A stretch of 64,000 nucleotides of DNA from Legionella wadsworthii DSM 21896 = ATCC 33877 (lineage in GTDB: Bacteria; Pseudomonadota; Gammaproteobacteria; Legionellales; Legionellaceae), in contig NZ_KL370761.1 in assembly GCF_000701265.1 (NCBI RefSeq), forward strand, positions 62,001 through 126,000. Direction: 5' to 3'. The stretch's first letter is position 1, and each line of letters starts with the position of its first letter. The notes under the pieces were generated by a model. The model searched no databases. It had not been told where the DNA came from and was given only the letters and a program-made list of their open reading frames with translations. The position numbers and the translations under genes were made by a program. Shown here in pieces: positions 38,629-48,736 of the stretch.

Positions 38629-38676
38629 ACCTGGGAATCTGTCAATAAGCTATTGAATGCACTTGGTTTCCCAGGT
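38629..38676. promoter_or_regulatory. nested hairpin in the pyrD leader
   Basis: ACCTGGGAA (38629-38637) pairs exactly with TTCCCAGGT (38668-38676), with an inner CAATA/TATTG hairpin at 38643-38655. It fills the gap between the methyltransferase gene and pyrD, and ends 13 bases before the pyrD ATG. On the plus strand seven Ts follow directly. It may be a terminator for readthrough, or a leader structure affecting pyrD. Confidence 0.5.
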
Positions 38677-38684
38677 TTTTTTGA

Positions 38685-39368
38685 TTAAAGATCACATTTT
38701 TGAGCCCATACCCGCAGCATCGCGTTTTCAGACTTATGTAGATGGTAGTCTACTTCTCTAATCTCTACACCAAAACCTTCTTTTTGTAATTCAAGTAAAA
38801 CAGGGCCTAAAAATTCAGAAGTTTTTCCTTCCATATCATTTAACGGAAAAATTCGAACCTCTTTAGCAACTCTTGCAAGCTCCCGAATGACATTAAGATG
38901 GAATTCTACTGTTTGATCTTCTAAATCTGCAAACAAATAGTTCGCACTCAATGCAAAGTCAAAAGAAAAATCAGGATAAGGTAAATGATAATCGGCTGCG
39001 CCATAATATCGCCCATCCGCTTTGCCTTGTTCATAATCCTCAAAAAACTTTTTCATTCCATGACGCCGATGCTCAAGTAATTGCTCCAGACTTCCATTAC
39101 GACCAAAATCAAATTGATCTTGGTGACGACGAACATCTTCTGCCATTTGTGCAAAAATCATAACTGCTTTGGAAGATAATGTGTCTTTATCCAAGACGAA
39201 TAAAGGATCACAACTTACAGCTTCATGTGCTTCCTGGAACTGTTGCGCGTTTACTGCACTGGGTCCGCATCCGTATTCCAAAATTCGGGAATTCATATCC
39301 TCTTGAGACAAATCAAACATCTCACGATATTCGTCAACACTATGTCCCCAGAGTACTAATTTACGCAT
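38685..39368 (-). CDS. class I SAM-dependent methyltransferase-like protein
   Basis: 227 residues. The SAM-binding motif I is SRILEYGCGPSAVNA (about residues 27-41); motif II-like sequence is EAVSCDPLFVLD; the later PYPDFSFDFALSANYLFAD and VIRELARVAKEVRIFPL fit motifs post-II and III. A charged helical insertion (about residues 75-115) separates the halves. The substrate cannot be inferred. A strong AGGAGA ribosome binding site lies before the ATG at 39368. It precedes pyrD on the same strand, separated by a hairpin. Confidence 0.8.
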   Translation of the reverse strand: MRKLVLWGHSVDEYREMFDLSQEDMNSRILEYGCGPSAVNAQQFQEAHEAVSCDPLFVLDKDTLSSKAVMIFAQMAEDVRRHQDQFDFGRNGSLEQLLEHRRHGMKKFFEDYEQGKADGRYYGAADYHLPYPDFSFDFALSANYLFADLEDQTVEFHLNVIRELARVAKEVRIFPLNDMEGKTSEFLGPVLLELQKEGFGVEIREVDYHLHKSENAMLRVWAQKCDL

Positions 39369-39605
39369 GAATGACTCTCCTAAAATAGATAACCTAAAAC
39401 ACTGAAACTTGGGATTGTATTACCCTTGGAGTTTTCTTTTGGCTTAAGATTAGGCGATTTTTTAAATCTGGTAAAGGTGCATTTTAAATCCTATCTTGTT
39501 AAATTAAAAATATTATTGTTCATCAAGGGTGTTTTGCGACAGAGATTTTTTCTGTAAATAAGCTTTTTCGCAAAAAAATTAAGTTAAAACCTATTCAATT
39601 TATTC

Positions 39606-39635
39606 TTGACATGAGTCTATTTCATTGAGAATAAT
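39606..39635 (+). promoter_or_regulatory. sigma70-type promoter for rfbBA
   Basis: A perfect -35 TTGACA (39606-39611) and -10 AATAAT (39630-39635, 5 of 6), 18 bases apart. Transcription would begin near 39642, giving rfbB a leader of about 77 bases. Confidence 0.65.
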
Positions 39636-39653
39636 TCAAAGGATAAATATAAA

Positions 39654-39680
39654 ATGACTACTAATAAAATTAAATATTAA
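39654..39680 (+). CDS. possible eight-residue leader peptide upstream of rfbB
   Basis: ATG at 39654 reads MTTNKIKY then TAA, preceded by AAAGGA ten bases upstream and lying just after the predicted transcription start. It ends 38 bases before rfbB. Such a short frame may be chance; no attenuator hairpin is evident. Confidence 0.2.
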   Translation: MTTNKIKY

Positions 39681-39718
39681 GTCATATAAGGGACTTTTAA
39701 AGGAAAATAAATTTTTAT

Positions 39719-40789
39719 ATGAAAATTTTAATTACAGGGGGTGCCGGCTTTATCGGTTCCGCATTAGTTCGCTTTATTATTGAGAATACTGAAGATACTG
39801 TAATCAATGTAGACAAGCTGACCTATGCAGGAAATTTAGAGTCCCTTCATCGTATTTCAAATAATCCGCGTCATATTTTTCAACAAGTAGATATACGGTC
39901 TCATGATCAATTGAATCACGTTTTTTCTACATTCCAACCCGATGCAGTCATGCATTTGGCAGCAGAAAGCCATGTCGATCGATCTATAGACGGACCCGCT
40001 GACTTTGTCCAAACCAATATTGTGGGTACTTATAATTTACTTGAGACAGCACGAGTTTATTGGCAGTCCTTATCCCCAGCGCAAAAAGAGACCTTTCGTT
40101 TTCATCATATCTCTACCGATGAAGTTTATGGGGACCTGGACAATACAAATGAATTTTTTACTGAAAAAACTCCGTATGCCCCGAGCTCACCCTATTCCGC
40201 AAGTAAGGCAAGTTCTGATCATTTAGTCAGAGCATGGCATAGAACCTATGGATTGCCTACGATAATCACCAATTGCTCTAATAACTATGGTCCTTATCAA
40301 TATCCTGAAAAATTAATCCCTGTTCTAATTCATAATGCCCTTGCCGGAAAAAGCTTACCCATATATGGAAATGGGACACAAATTCGAGATTGGCTCTATG
40401 TTAATGATCATGTTCATGCCCTTTATTTGGTATTAAAAAAAGGAGAGGTAGGCTCTACCTATAACATAGGGGGTCATAATGAGAAACAAAATATTGAGGT
40501 AGCCTACACGGTTTGTGATTTATTAGAAGATTTATTCCCTGGAAAACCCTCTCACGTTACTTTTTATCGGGATTTAATTACCCATATTAAAGATAGACCT
40601 GGACATGACAAACGTTATGCAATCGATGCAACAAAGATTCAAAGGGAATTAGGATGGAAACCAAAAGAAACTTTTGAATCAGGAATGAGAAAGACAGTGG
40701 AATGGTATCTTCAGAATCAAAGTTGGTGCCAAATTATTTTAAATAAAATGCATAAGCAAAAAATTAAGGAAGAGGAATTATCCGCATGA
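39719..40789 (+). CDS. rfbB: dTDP-glucose 4,6-dehydratase
   Basis: 356-residue short-chain dehydrogenase (RmlB) that converts dTDP-glucose to dTDP-4-keto-6-deoxyglucose, step two of dTDP-L-rhamnose synthesis. NAD motif [15 protein letters not shown] at the N-terminus; [25 protein letters not shown]; and the catalytic Tyr-x-x-x-Lys in [14 protein letters not shown]. Length is normal. An AAAGGA motif precedes the ATG by 14 bases, longer than ideal. Its stop overlaps the rfbA start by four bases. Confidence 0.97.
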   Translation: MKILITGGAGFIGSALVRFIIENTEDTVINVDKLTYAGNLESLHRISNNPRHIFQQVDIRSHDQLNHVFSTFQPDAVMHLAAESHVDRSIDGPADFVQTNIVGTYNLLETARVYWQSLSPAQKETFRFHHISTDEVYGDLDNTNEFFTEKTPYAPSSPYSASKASSDHLVRAWHRTYGLPTIITNCSNNYGPYQYPEKLIPVLIHNALAGKSLPIYGNGTQIRDWLYVNDHVHALYLVLKKGEVGSTYNIGGHNEKQNIEVAYTVCDLLEDLFPGKPSHVTFYRDLITHIKDRPGHDKRYAIDATKIQRELGWKPKETFESGMRKTVEWYLQNQSWCQIILNKMHKQKIKEEELSA

Positions 40790-41664
40790 AAGGAATTGTG
40801 CTCGCAGGAGGCTCAGGTACACGTCTTTACCCAATTACACAAGGCATATCAAAACAATTACTTCCTATTTATGATAAGCCAATGATTTATTACTCCTTAT
40901 CTGTCTTGATGTTGGCAGGTATTCGCGACATCCTTGTCATTACCACCCCGGAAGATTGTCCGGCATATCAACGTCTTTTGGGCGGCGGGGAACAATTTGG
41001 TATCAATTTACAATATGCCTTACAACCTAGCCCTGATGGATTAGCCCAAGCCTTTGTTATTGGAAAAGAATTCATAGGCCAGGACCGTGTCTGTTTGGTA
41101 CTTGGGGATAACATTTTTTACGGACATGGATTTATAAAAAAACTTCAGGAAGCTGTGTCACGTCAAAATGGAGCCACTATTTTCGCATATCAAGTCAAAG
41201 ATCCTGAGCGTTTTGGGGTTGTCACGTTTGATGATCAAATGAAAGCAATTTCAATAGAAGAAAAACCAAAACAACCTAAATCGCAGTATGCCATAACAGG
41301 GCTTTATTTTTATGACAATCAAGTGGTAGAGATAGCCAAACAAGTACGCCCATCCTATCGTGGAGAATTAGAAATCTCTTGTATTAACCAGTACTATCTC
41401 GAATGCTCAAACCTTCACGTTGAACTGCTGGGACGTGGCTTCGCATGGCTCGATACAGGTACTCACGAAAGCCTTTTAGAGGCAGGGGCTTTTGTCCAAA
41501 CTATTGAACATCGGCAAGGGTTAAAAATAGCTTGTTTAGAAGAAATTGCTTATAAAAACCAATGGATCAGTCCAGAAAAACTTGAAGAAATTGGGAATAA
41601 GTTTAGTAAAAACAATTATGGAACTTATTTGCTGGATTTACTCCAAGCAAATAAACATTTCTAA
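40786..41664 (+). CDS. rfbA: glucose-1-phosphate thymidylyltransferase
   Basis: 292-residue nucleotidyltransferase (RmlA) making dTDP-glucose from dTTP and glucose-1-phosphate, step one of dTDP-L-rhamnose synthesis. N-terminal signature [17 protein letters not shown], then [27 protein letters not shown] and [16 protein letters not shown]. Typical length. ATGA overlap with rfbB shows coupling. The pathway is completed by rfbC and rfbD, which face it from the other strand. Confidence 0.97.
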   Translation: MKGIVLAGGSGTRLYPITQGISKQLLPIYDKPMIYYSLSVLMLAGIRDILVITTPEDCPAYQRLLGGGEQFGINLQYALQPSPDGLAQAFVIGKEFIGQDRVCLVLGDNIFYGHGFIKKLQEAVSRQNGATIFAYQVKDPERFGVVTFDDQMKAISIEEKPKQPKSQYAITGLYFYDNQVVEIAKQVRPSYRGELEISCINQYYLECSNLHVELLGRGFAWLDTGTHESLLEAGAFVQTIEHRQGLKIACLEEIAYKNQWISPEKLEEIGNKFSKNNYGTYLLDLLQANKHF

Positions 41665-41680
41665 AATATTACTATTATGA

Positions 41681-41712
41681 GGCGAAACTCGTAATTGAGT
41701 TTGAGTTCCGCC
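41681..41712. terminator. hairpin between convergent rfbA and rfbD
   Basis: GGCGAAACTC (41681-41690) and GAGTTCCGCC (41703-41712) pair with one mismatch around a 12-base loop. It lies 17 bases after the rfbA stop between converging genes. No strong T run follows, so efficiency is uncertain. Confidence 0.45.
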
Positions 41713-41757
41713 AGCTTCTAAATGCCCAAAATCCGTAAAAAAGGGATAATTGTAAGC

Positions 41758-42663
41758 CTATACCGATGCTGTTTCTCTAGTCCGTAGAATAAATTGATCT
41801 ATAACTTCTGCTAAATAATTTCTCCAGTGATGGGGTTGAATACCCAAGATTTTTTGAATTTTAGTGGTATCGAGAACTGAATTTGCGGGCCTATTCACTT
41901 TAGTTATATATTCTTCTGACTTAATAGGTATTAAATTTTTTAAAGTCAAAACAGCATCTTTTTCTTCTGCATTTTGAATAAAAAATTTGGCAAATTCATA
42001 CCAGTTCGTCTTCCCTTCACCGGCATAGTGATATATTCCCCACTCTGAAAAACCGGGCTGGCTCATCTTCTCTACTACTTTCAAAAGAGCTCTGGCAATA
42101 TCCCGGGCAGCAGTAGGTTTACCCCACTGATCGGAAACCACTCTTAACTCTTCTCTGGTGGATGCTAAGTTTAAAATTGTCTTTACAAAATTAGAGCCGT
42201 ATATTCCAAAGACCCAACTGACACGCAAAATGATATGTTCCTTAAGCTGCGATAAGATGGCCTGCTCGCCAGCAAACTTTGATTGCGCATAGACTCCTTG
42301 AGGGTTTGGCGTATCTGTTTCAGTGTATGATTCTTCTTTTAACCCATCAAAAACATAATCTGTAGATAAGTGAATTAAAGGTATTTCCCTTAGGCTGCAA
42401 TATTGAGCTAAATACCGCACAAATTCAGTATTAACCACATGGACAAGCTGGGCTTCATCTTCTGCCTTATCTACTGCCGTATAAGCAGCTGCATTAATAA
42501 TCAAATCTGGATTGATTCTTTCTAATGTGGCATGGACTTTATCTAAATGAAAGCAATCCAGTTCTTTTCTGGATACGGCAACAACCTCATGATTTGCGAC
42601 AAAAAAGAGTTTGGTAATTTCAGAGCCAACTTGGCCTTTAGCCCCTGTTACAAGAATTTTCAT
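41758..42663 (-). CDS. rfbD: dTDP-4-dehydrorhamnose reductase
   Basis: 301-residue short-chain reductase (RmlD), the last step to dTDP-L-rhamnose. It starts at the ATG at 42663 with MKILVTGAKGQVGSEITKLF; an in-frame upstream start inside rfbC would add 31 residues foreign to the family. Later motifs are INAAAYTAVDKAED, LSTDYVFDG and VYAQSKFAGEQA. The start overlaps the rfbC stop by four bases, so rfbC and rfbD form a coupled minus-strand pair. Confidence 0.95.
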   Translation of the reverse strand: MKILVTGAKGQVGSEITKLFFVANHEVVAVSRKELDCFHLDKVHATLERINPDLIINAAAYTAVDKAEDEAQLVHVVNTEFVRYLAQYCSLREIPLIHLSTDYVFDGLKEESYTETDTPNPQGVYAQSKFAGEQAILSQLKEHIILRVSWVFGIYGSNFVKTILNLASTREELRVVSDQWGKPTAARDIARALLKVVEKMSQPGFSEWGIYHYAGEGKTNWYEFAKFFIQNAEEKDAVLTLKNLIPIKSEEYITKVNRPANSVLDTTKIQKILGIQPHHWRNYLAEVIDQFILRTRETASV

Positions 42664-43220
42664 TGATATCTCGGTAGAAATTGAGGGTTGATTACATCCA
42701 AAGGACTTGCGTGCTGATCTTTTTCCGATAGTTGGAGTGATTCTTCTATTGGCCAATCAATATCTAATTGGGGATCCAAATAATGAATGGAAAGTTCACT
42801 TTCAGGATGATAATAATCGGTGCATTTATAAAAGAAATCAGCAGTGGGGCTTAACACGTAAAATCCATGAGCAAAACCTTTGGGAATCCAAATTTGACGC
42901 TTGTTTTCTCCAGAAAGAACGACTCCGACCCATGAGCCAAAGGTAGGGGAACCTACTCGAATATCCACCGCAACGTCAAAAACCTCCCCAGCTAAAACAG
43001 TAACTAATTTACCTTGAACTTGCTGGCTTTGATAATGCAAACCCCGTAAAACACCTCGACTTGAGCGTGATAAATTATCTTGAACAAAATTATCGTGGAT
43101 GCCGATCAATTCTTTATAACGTACTGCTTGAAAAGATTCGTAAAAAAAACCACGATCATCACCATAAACACGTGGTTCAATAATTTTTATTTCCGGTATT
43201 TTTGTGTCTATTATATTCAT
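42660..43220 (-). CDS. rfbC: dTDP-4-dehydrorhamnose 3,5-epimerase
   Basis: 186-residue cupin-fold epimerase (RmlC), step three to dTDP-L-rhamnose. Signature sequences: YGDDRGFFYESFQAVRY, FVQDNLSRSSRGVLRGLHYQ with the catalytic histidine, GEVFDVAVDIRVGSPTFG and IPKGFAHGFYVLS. Usual length (E. coli 185). AGGG lies before the ATG at 43220. Confidence 0.97.
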   Translation of the reverse strand: MNIIDTKIPEIKIIEPRVYGDDRGFFYESFQAVRYKELIGIHDNFVQDNLSRSSRGVLRGLHYQSQQVQGKLVTVLAGEVFDVAVDIRVGSPTFGSWVGVVLSGENKRQIWIPKGFAHGFYVLSPTADFFYKCTDYYHPESELSIHYLDPQLDIDWPIEESLQLSEKDQHASPLDVINPQFLPRYQ

Positions 43221-43392
43221 GAACTACCCTGTAGAAAAATCTCCAAAAACCAATAATTATAATAAACAAAATGAAGTGTCATTAAAACCTTTTTGATACG
43301 AATTAAATAAGCCTTAAAAGTAATTTACTTTTCCTATCTCTCTGATAAATAATGATCTATATTAGGCAGGATATTTATTCACTAGATATATA

Positions 43393-45489
43393 ATGATTCA
43401 TCAAATTATAAAACCATTTACCAGTATTGCTCATCACATTTCGAGAAAATTTAAAGGGAAAATTGCTTCGGAACCACAGAGCATCTACGAGATCCCTAGA
43501 GCAATACCTCAAGATTTCAAACCCAAAATTTCCATTATTGTACCCAATTACAACCATGCACCTTTTTTAAAAGCCCGGTTAGATTCAATATATTCTCAAA
43601 CCTATTCCAATTTCGAAGTCTTATTACTTGATGACTGTTCTACGGATGAAAGCGATAAAATTTTAAAAGATTACCTGCACCGCTTTCCGCAAAATACAAC
43701 CTATCATGTCAATGAAAAAAATTCCGGGAGTGTCTTTCATCAATGGAAAAAAGGAATTGAATTAGCTACAGGCGATTTCATTTGGATTGCAGAAAGTGAT
43801 GATTATTCCTCAGACCATTTTCTTGAAGAGCTGGTTAAATATTTTATCAATGAAGCAGTCATGCTCGCTTTTTGTAGGACAGACTTCGTCACAGGCTCAC
43901 CCCCTCAGAAAATCTGGACTACAGAGCATTACCTATCCTCATTTAAAATAGATTGGAAAAATACTTGGATAAAATCAGCCCACAAATTAGTGAATGATGC
44001 TTGGGCCATCAAGAATATTGTTCCTAATGTGAGCAGCGCCCTTTTTAGGAATCCTAAAAAAATTGATTCTCAACTGGAACATTTATGGAGTACTTTAAAA
44101 TTATATGGGGATTGGATTTTTTATTTGAAACTAATCCAGGGTGGATTGGTAGCTTATAGCCCTCATGTAACCAATTTTTATCGTCAACACCCGAATAACA
44201 CCGCAACAAAAATCCAGCAATTGGATATTTATTATCGTGAGCAAGAAATAACAAGCCAAATCATGTGTCAACTTTACAAAGTAAGCCATGAAGCGCTCCA
44301 ACACCAAGCAATGGAAGTTTATAAACATTGGAAGGAACACAGAGGGAACAGTACACGAGATGAATTTTCGAAGTTGTATAATCTAGATCGTATAACGCCT
44401 GAATGCTCGACCAGAAAATCTAATATTTTAATGGCTGCCTATGCAATAACGTCAGGCGGAGGGGAAACATTTCCCATTTTTCTTGCGAATAAATTAAAGC
44501 TAAAAGGACATGCTGTGACATTTCTTAACTGGTGCGGCGATAAAACAGAATCAGGCGTTCGCAACATGCTTTCTCCATTAATCCCTGTACTCGAAAGGGA
44601 TAAGATTACCTTGAATGCCGATTTGATTGAGGATTTAGGTATAGAGCTTGTCCATTCTCATCATGCCTCTGTGGATCTGGGTTTTCCTGTAGATCATCCC
44701 CATGTACGAAGAGTCATCACCATGCATGGAATGTATGAAATGGTACAACCGCGTCATCTCCCTGAAGTATTAGCTCACCTAGAGAAGCACATTGATCAAA
44801 TTGTTTATACCGCACAAAAAAATATCACACCCATAACCCTTCCTTCATTGAAAGATAAATCGATTCGCATAGACAATGCTTTACCTGTGCATGAAATTAA
44901 CCCAGTTTCCCGGGCAGAACTTGGAATACCTGAAGAAGATTTCCTCATTTGTTTGGTATCCCGAGCCATTCCCGAAAAAGGTTGGGCAGAAGCGATTGCC
45001 GCTGTAGCGCTCGCGAGAAAAAGAAGCCATCGTAAGATTCAGCTTTTAATTGTGGGAAATGGGAGAGAATACAACCGCCTACGTACCAGGTATGCCTCTG
45101 AATTCATTCATTTTCTAGGATTCAAATCCAATGTAAGGGATTATTTCGCAACCTCCGATCTCGGTCTCATCCCATCCCGCTTTAAAGGGGAGTCCTTTCC
45201 TTTAGTTTTAATCGATTGCTTATTTTCTGGCAAACCGGTCCTTGCAAGCAATATTGGAGAAATAGAGGAAATGCTTCTTACTGAAGAGGGATTTGCTGGA
45301 GAATTATTTGATCTTACAAACTGGAAAATACCTGTAAAAGCATTAGCAGAATCAATGACAAAACTCGCCAACAATCACGATTATTATCACTCTTTATTAA
45401 AGAGGGTTCCATTAGCTGCTGAAAAATTTAGTCTTGAAAATATGGTTCTTAGATATGAAGAGGTTTATAGAAAAGCATTAGCTATTTAA
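43393..45489 (+). CDS. two-domain glycosyltransferase (GT2 + GT4)
   Basis: 698 residues carrying two glycosyltransferases in one chain. Residues about 45-300 are a GT-A family 2 domain: ISIIVPNYNHAPFLKARLDS, LLLDDCSTDESDKIL, and DFIWIAESDDYSSDHF containing the metal-binding acidic motif. Residues about 340-690 are a GT-B family 4 domain: TSGGGETFPIFLANKLKLKG, VSRAIPEKGWAEAIAAVALA and SRFKGESFPLVLIDCLFSGK with the sugar-nucleotide-binding glutamate. It likely adds two sugars in sequence to a surface polysaccharide. It stands alone on the plus strand, divergent from rfbC; weak ribosome binding site. Confidence 0.88.
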   Translation: MIHQIIKPFTSIAHHISRKFKGKIASEPQSIYEIPRAIPQDFKPKISIIVPNYNHAPFLKARLDSIYSQTYSNFEVLLLDDCSTDESDKILKDYLHRFPQNTTYHVNEKNSGSVFHQWKKGIELATGDFIWIAESDDYSSDHFLEELVKYFINEAVMLAFCRTDFVTGSPPQKIWTTEHYLSSFKIDWKNTWIKSAHKLVNDAWAIKNIVPNVSSALFRNPKKIDSQLEHLWSTLKLYGDWIFYLKLIQGGLVAYSPHVTNFYRQHPNNTATKIQQLDIYYREQEITSQIMCQLYKVSHEALQHQAMEVYKHWKEHRGNSTRDEFSKLYNLDRITPECSTRKSNILMAAYAITSGGGETFPIFLANKLKLKGHAVTFLNWCGDKTESGVRNMLSPLIPVLERDKITLNADLIEDLGIELVHSHHASVDLGFPVDHPHVRRVITMHGMYEMVQPRHLPEVLAHLEKHIDQIVYTAQKNITPITLPSLKDKSIRIDNALPVHEINPVSRAELGIPEEDFLICLVSRAIPEKGWAEAIAAVALARKRSHRKIQLLIVGNGREYNRLRTRYASEFIHFLGFKSNVRDYFATSDLGLIPSRFKGESFPLVLIDCLFSGKPVLASNIGEIEEMLLTEEGFAGELFDLTNWKIPVKALAESMTKLANNHDYYHSLLKRVPLAAEKFSLENMVLRYEEVYRKALAI

Positions 45490-45610
45490 TAAATAGAATT
45501 TTCTTAGGAATCCATTAACAAAATAATAATTATAACCTTTAGAGTTGGGTAAAAAGAAATTTATTTAATAAATAAATAATTAATTAAAAACATTTTCTTT
45601 TTGAAATTTC

Positions 45611-47668
45611 TTAGATTTTGTTCATAGCCATTATTAAATAAGGCGCTATAAACTCTGAACCATAGCTATTAAGATGATTTGAGTCATCATAAATAACTTG
45701 ATTATTTTTTATTATATAACATTTCTTTTTATCGCAGAGTAACTCAGAAAGATCGAATGTTTTAACTTGTGGAAAATCTTTCAAAATTTCTTTAACTAAA
45801 GAGCGATAACTATCATATGCTGGATTGTCGTCAAAACTCTTTCTAGAAAAAGAGCAGATGTCGTTTTTGGTTATTCTTAACGGACGCCACTGACATTTCT
45901 TGGGATCAAAATTAATAGAAGGATTATCAAACAGAACAAGAATTTTTTTTCCAGATTTAATGAGCTTTGAAAAAGTTCTTTTCATGCCCTCTCTTAGAAC
46001 ATGACGATAATCTTTATCTTCTGGATTTGCTACGTCTACTGCATCATTATACGAACATGTGGGATTATGTGCCAGGATAACTGTCTTAATTTCCTGATCA
46101 TTAAGTATATAATTATAGGCAGTATCAATCAGTTTATATGCATCTTTACGTATTTTTAAAATTGAAGTATTCGCTAAATTTATGCCTGAAGAAACACCCA
46201 GTAGAGGTGCTGCACAGCTTGCAGAAAATACTGCAACACTGCTGCTTTTGTAATCAAGGTATTTACTCATACCAGGAAAAAGTTGTCCTGCATGAGAGTC
46301 ACCAATAATTGCAATTGAATTATGTGCCTCTTTTTGCAGTAAGCAGGGATTATCAGTTATGGTTTGCCATTGAGGAAAGATTTTTTTACAGTTTTTAAGA
46401 GCTTCTTCATAGGCAAGATTTAAAGTGTCTCGATTGTGACTCTGTTCCTTCACAAGGTTAGAAAATCTAGATCCAAATCCTTCTCTTATATAATCTTGAT
46501 ATCCAAAAAATCCAATAAGGATCATTATGAGCAATAGAATTATCACTTTACCTCTACCACGCTCTCCAAATCGTATGGGACATTCAATTAGTTTGTAGGT
46601 AATCCATGAAAGAAGAATAGAAAGAATTACAGCAGCTATTCGAATAATCCAACTTGGAGTTTGACTTTCAATAATTCTCAGGAACGATAGGATTGGCCAA
46701 TGCCATAAGTATAAAGGGAAACTAATTAATCCAAACCATATTAAAAGATTGTTGGATAAAACTACTCTATTAATCCATGAATTAGACCCAGCATAAATAA
46801 TAAGGACTGTACCTAAAACTGGGATAACTGCCCATTTTCCAGGAAAACTTGAATCTTTACTAATGACACAAAAACCATAAATTAAAATAAAAGAACCAAA
46901 AATAGATAGAAAATTGATAAAAAATGTTCCTTTCTCATTTAAATGAGCTCTATATAAAATTTGTGACAAAACTGTATCAATTTTTATTTCAAATTTTTGG
47001 TATTTATCTCTCTTATAGCGATTAATCAAGGCAAGTAACCCACCTGATAGCAATTCCCAAAATCGTGTTTGGGGGGAATAAAAGGAAACAACAAAATCAT
47101 CATTTATCCCTCTAACGTTAAGAATAAATGATATAAGAGCTAAACATAATGTAACTAAGAACAAGTTAAACTTTTGTTTCCATGCAAACCAAATCAATAA
47201 GGGCCAAACAAAATAAAACTGCTCTTCTACACCTAAACTCCAAATATGAAGCAATGGCTTTGTTTCTGCTGAATTATCAAAGTATCCTGCTTCACCCCAT
47301 AAAATTATATTTTGAACGAAACCGGTACTACCAACTATATGCTTCCCCAGTTGTTTGTATTCATCTGGTAATAATGCAAACCAACCAAAAATAAGACAAG
47401 AAACTAAGACGACAATTAATGCAGGAAATATACGTTTTATACGTCTTATATAAAATTCTTTAAAGCTGAAACTCCCTCTATCAAGATTTTCAAAAATAAT
47501 AGAAGTAATTAAATAACCTGATATTACAAAAAAAACATCTACTCCAATAAAACCACCTTTGAATATTTCTGGAAATGCATGAAACGCAACTACCCATAAA
47601 ACAGCAACAGCACGCAAACCATCTATATCTGCCCTGTATACAGAATGAATTTTATTTGAAGGATACAC
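45611..47668 (-). CDS. OafA/YrhL-type membrane O-acyltransferase with SGNH domain
   Basis: 685 residues beginning with a GTG at 47668. Residues about 10-370 are the acyltransferase_3 membrane domain with about ten helices: YRADIDGLRAVAVLWVVAFH (catalytic histidine), FIGVDVFFVISGYLIT and GVEEQFYFVWPLL. The C-terminal part is a periplasmic SGNH hydrolase-like domain: IAIIGDSHAGQLFPG with the serine nucleophile and DSNHLNSYG with the Asp/His pair. Such proteins transfer acetyl groups across the inner membrane onto O-antigen or peptidoglycan sugars. Position at the end of the polysaccharide locus suggests O-antigen acetylation. Strongly AT-rich. Confidence 0.92.
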   Translation of the reverse strand: MYPSNKIHSVYRADIDGLRAVAVLWVVAFHAFPEIFKGGFIGVDVFFVISGYLITSIIFENLDRGSFSFKEFYIRRIKRIFPALIVVLVSCLIFGWFALLPDEYKQLGKHIVGSTGFVQNIILWGEAGYFDNSAETKPLLHIWSLGVEEQFYFVWPLLIWFAWKQKFNLFLVTLCLALISFILNVRGINDDFVVSFYSPQTRFWELLSGGLLALINRYKRDKYQKFEIKIDTVLSQILYRAHLNEKGTFFINFLSIFGSFILIYGFCVISKDSSFPGKWAVIPVLGTVLIIYAGSNSWINRVVLSNNLLIWFGLISFPLYLWHWPILSFLRIIESQTPSWIIRIAAVILSILLSWITYKLIECPIRFGERGRGKVIILLLIMILIGFFGYQDYIREGFGSRFSNLVKEQSHNRDTLNLAYEEALKNCKKIFPQWQTITDNPCLLQKEAHNSIAIIGDSHAGQLFPGMSKYLDYKSSSVAVFSASCAAPLLGVSSGINLANTSILKIRKDAYKLIDTAYNYILNDQEIKTVILAHNPTCSYNDAVDVANPEDKDYRHVLREGMKRTFSKLIKSGKKILVLFDNPSINFDPKKCQWRPLRITKNDICSFSRKSFDDNPAYDSYRSLVKEILKDFPQVKTFDLSELLCDKKKCYIIKNNQVIYDDSNHLNSYGSEFIAPYLIMAMNKI

Positions 47669-47790
47669 AATTCAATTCCCTATGATGAATATTTCAATTG
47701 CTTATTCAATAAACTCTTAAGAAAATTACTAAAACCGATTTACTCATGGCAAATAGACCTAGTTTTATAATCTTTATACAAGATGTTATA

Positions 47791-48723
47791 TCAACATGGT
47801 TGTAAATTCTTAATCCAATTCATCATGCGTTCTAATCCCTCAGAAAATTTGACTCGAGGTTTCCAATTTAATTCCTTCATTGCCCTCTCTATTGAAAGAA
47901 TACTTACTGGCACATCGAAGGTTCTTCCTTCTGTATATTTCCGTTCTAATTCATATCCAACAACCACTTCTATTTCCTGAAGGACTTCATTTAAACTAAT
48001 CCCTTGTCCTGAACCTATATTAAAAATATGTTCTTCTCCTTTATAAAAAATGGATTGGATCATAGCAAGAACAACATCAGAAATATGTATGTAATCTCTT
48101 ATTACGGACCCATTACCCCAAATTTCTATTGGTTCTCTTCGCAAAGCTTTACCTAAAAAAACGGCTACGGCTCCTTGTGCTGAATTGATCGACTGCTTTT
48201 CTCCAAATGGGTTCGATAACCTTAAAATGGAATACTCCAAATTGTAAATTTGGTGAAACAGACTTAGATATTTTTCGATAGCAAGCTTTATTATACCGTA
48301 AGAACAAATTGGATTTGTTGCATGGTTTTCATTAATGGGAAGCTGCATTGGAGTTCCATACACTGTACCCCCTGATGAGAGGAAAATAACCTTTTTAATT
48401 CCAAAATTTACAGCATGTTTTAATAACCTAATTGTTCCTAATAGATTAGTTTCTACATCGAATAGAGGATCTAAATTAGAAGTCTTGGGCAAGACCGTAG
48501 AAACTAGATGAAAACAAATATCACATCCCTGCATTGCTTCGGCTATCTCTGTATCATTTAAAAAATCACCTTTAATAAATTGATAGTTCTTAGATTGGAT
48601 ATTTGTATTCGACCGGTCAAAAACTTTAACAAAGCATCCTTGCTCGACAAGGGTATCTACTAAGTGTGAGCCTATGAACCCATTACCGCCTAAAACTAAA
48701 ATATTTAGATTTGATATTTTCAT
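47791..48723 (-). CDS. NAD-dependent sugar epimerase/dehydratase
   Basis: 310-residue extended short-chain dehydrogenase. NAD motif ILVLGGNGFIGSHLVDTL; FLSSGGTVYGTPMQLP with the conserved serine/threonine; catalytic Tyr-x-x-x-Lys in CSYGIIKLAIEKY; substrate loop ILRLSNPFGEKQ. It resembles UDP-glucose 4-epimerase (GalE-like) or related nucleotide-sugar enzymes, but the product cannot be fixed from sequence. It starts 13 bases after the GT4-RgpF gene stop, in the same unit. Confidence 0.88.
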   Translation of the reverse strand: MKISNLNILVLGGNGFIGSHLVDTLVEQGCFVKVFDRSNTNIQSKNYQFIKGDFLNDTEIAEAMQGCDICFHLVSTVLPKTSNLDPLFDVETNLLGTIRLLKHAVNFGIKKVIFLSSGGTVYGTPMQLPINENHATNPICSYGIIKLAIEKYLSLFHQIYNLEYSILRLSNPFGEKQSINSAQGAVAVFLGKALRREPIEIWGNGSVIRDYIHISDVVLAMIQSIFYKGEEHIFNIGSGQGISLNEVLQEIEVVVGYELERKYTEGRTFDVPVSILSIERAMKELNWKPRVKFSEGLERMMNWIKNLQPC

Positions 48724-48736
48724 TATAATTTTAACT

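Larger units (their letters stand above)
39369..39718. other. 350-base divergent intergenic region before rfbB
   Basis: Holds the starts of the divergent methyltransferase gene and rfbB. I see one good plus-strand promoter (39606-39635) and a possible eight-codon leader peptide at 39654, both listed. The left part is AT-rich with no clear gene. Confidence 0.6.
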
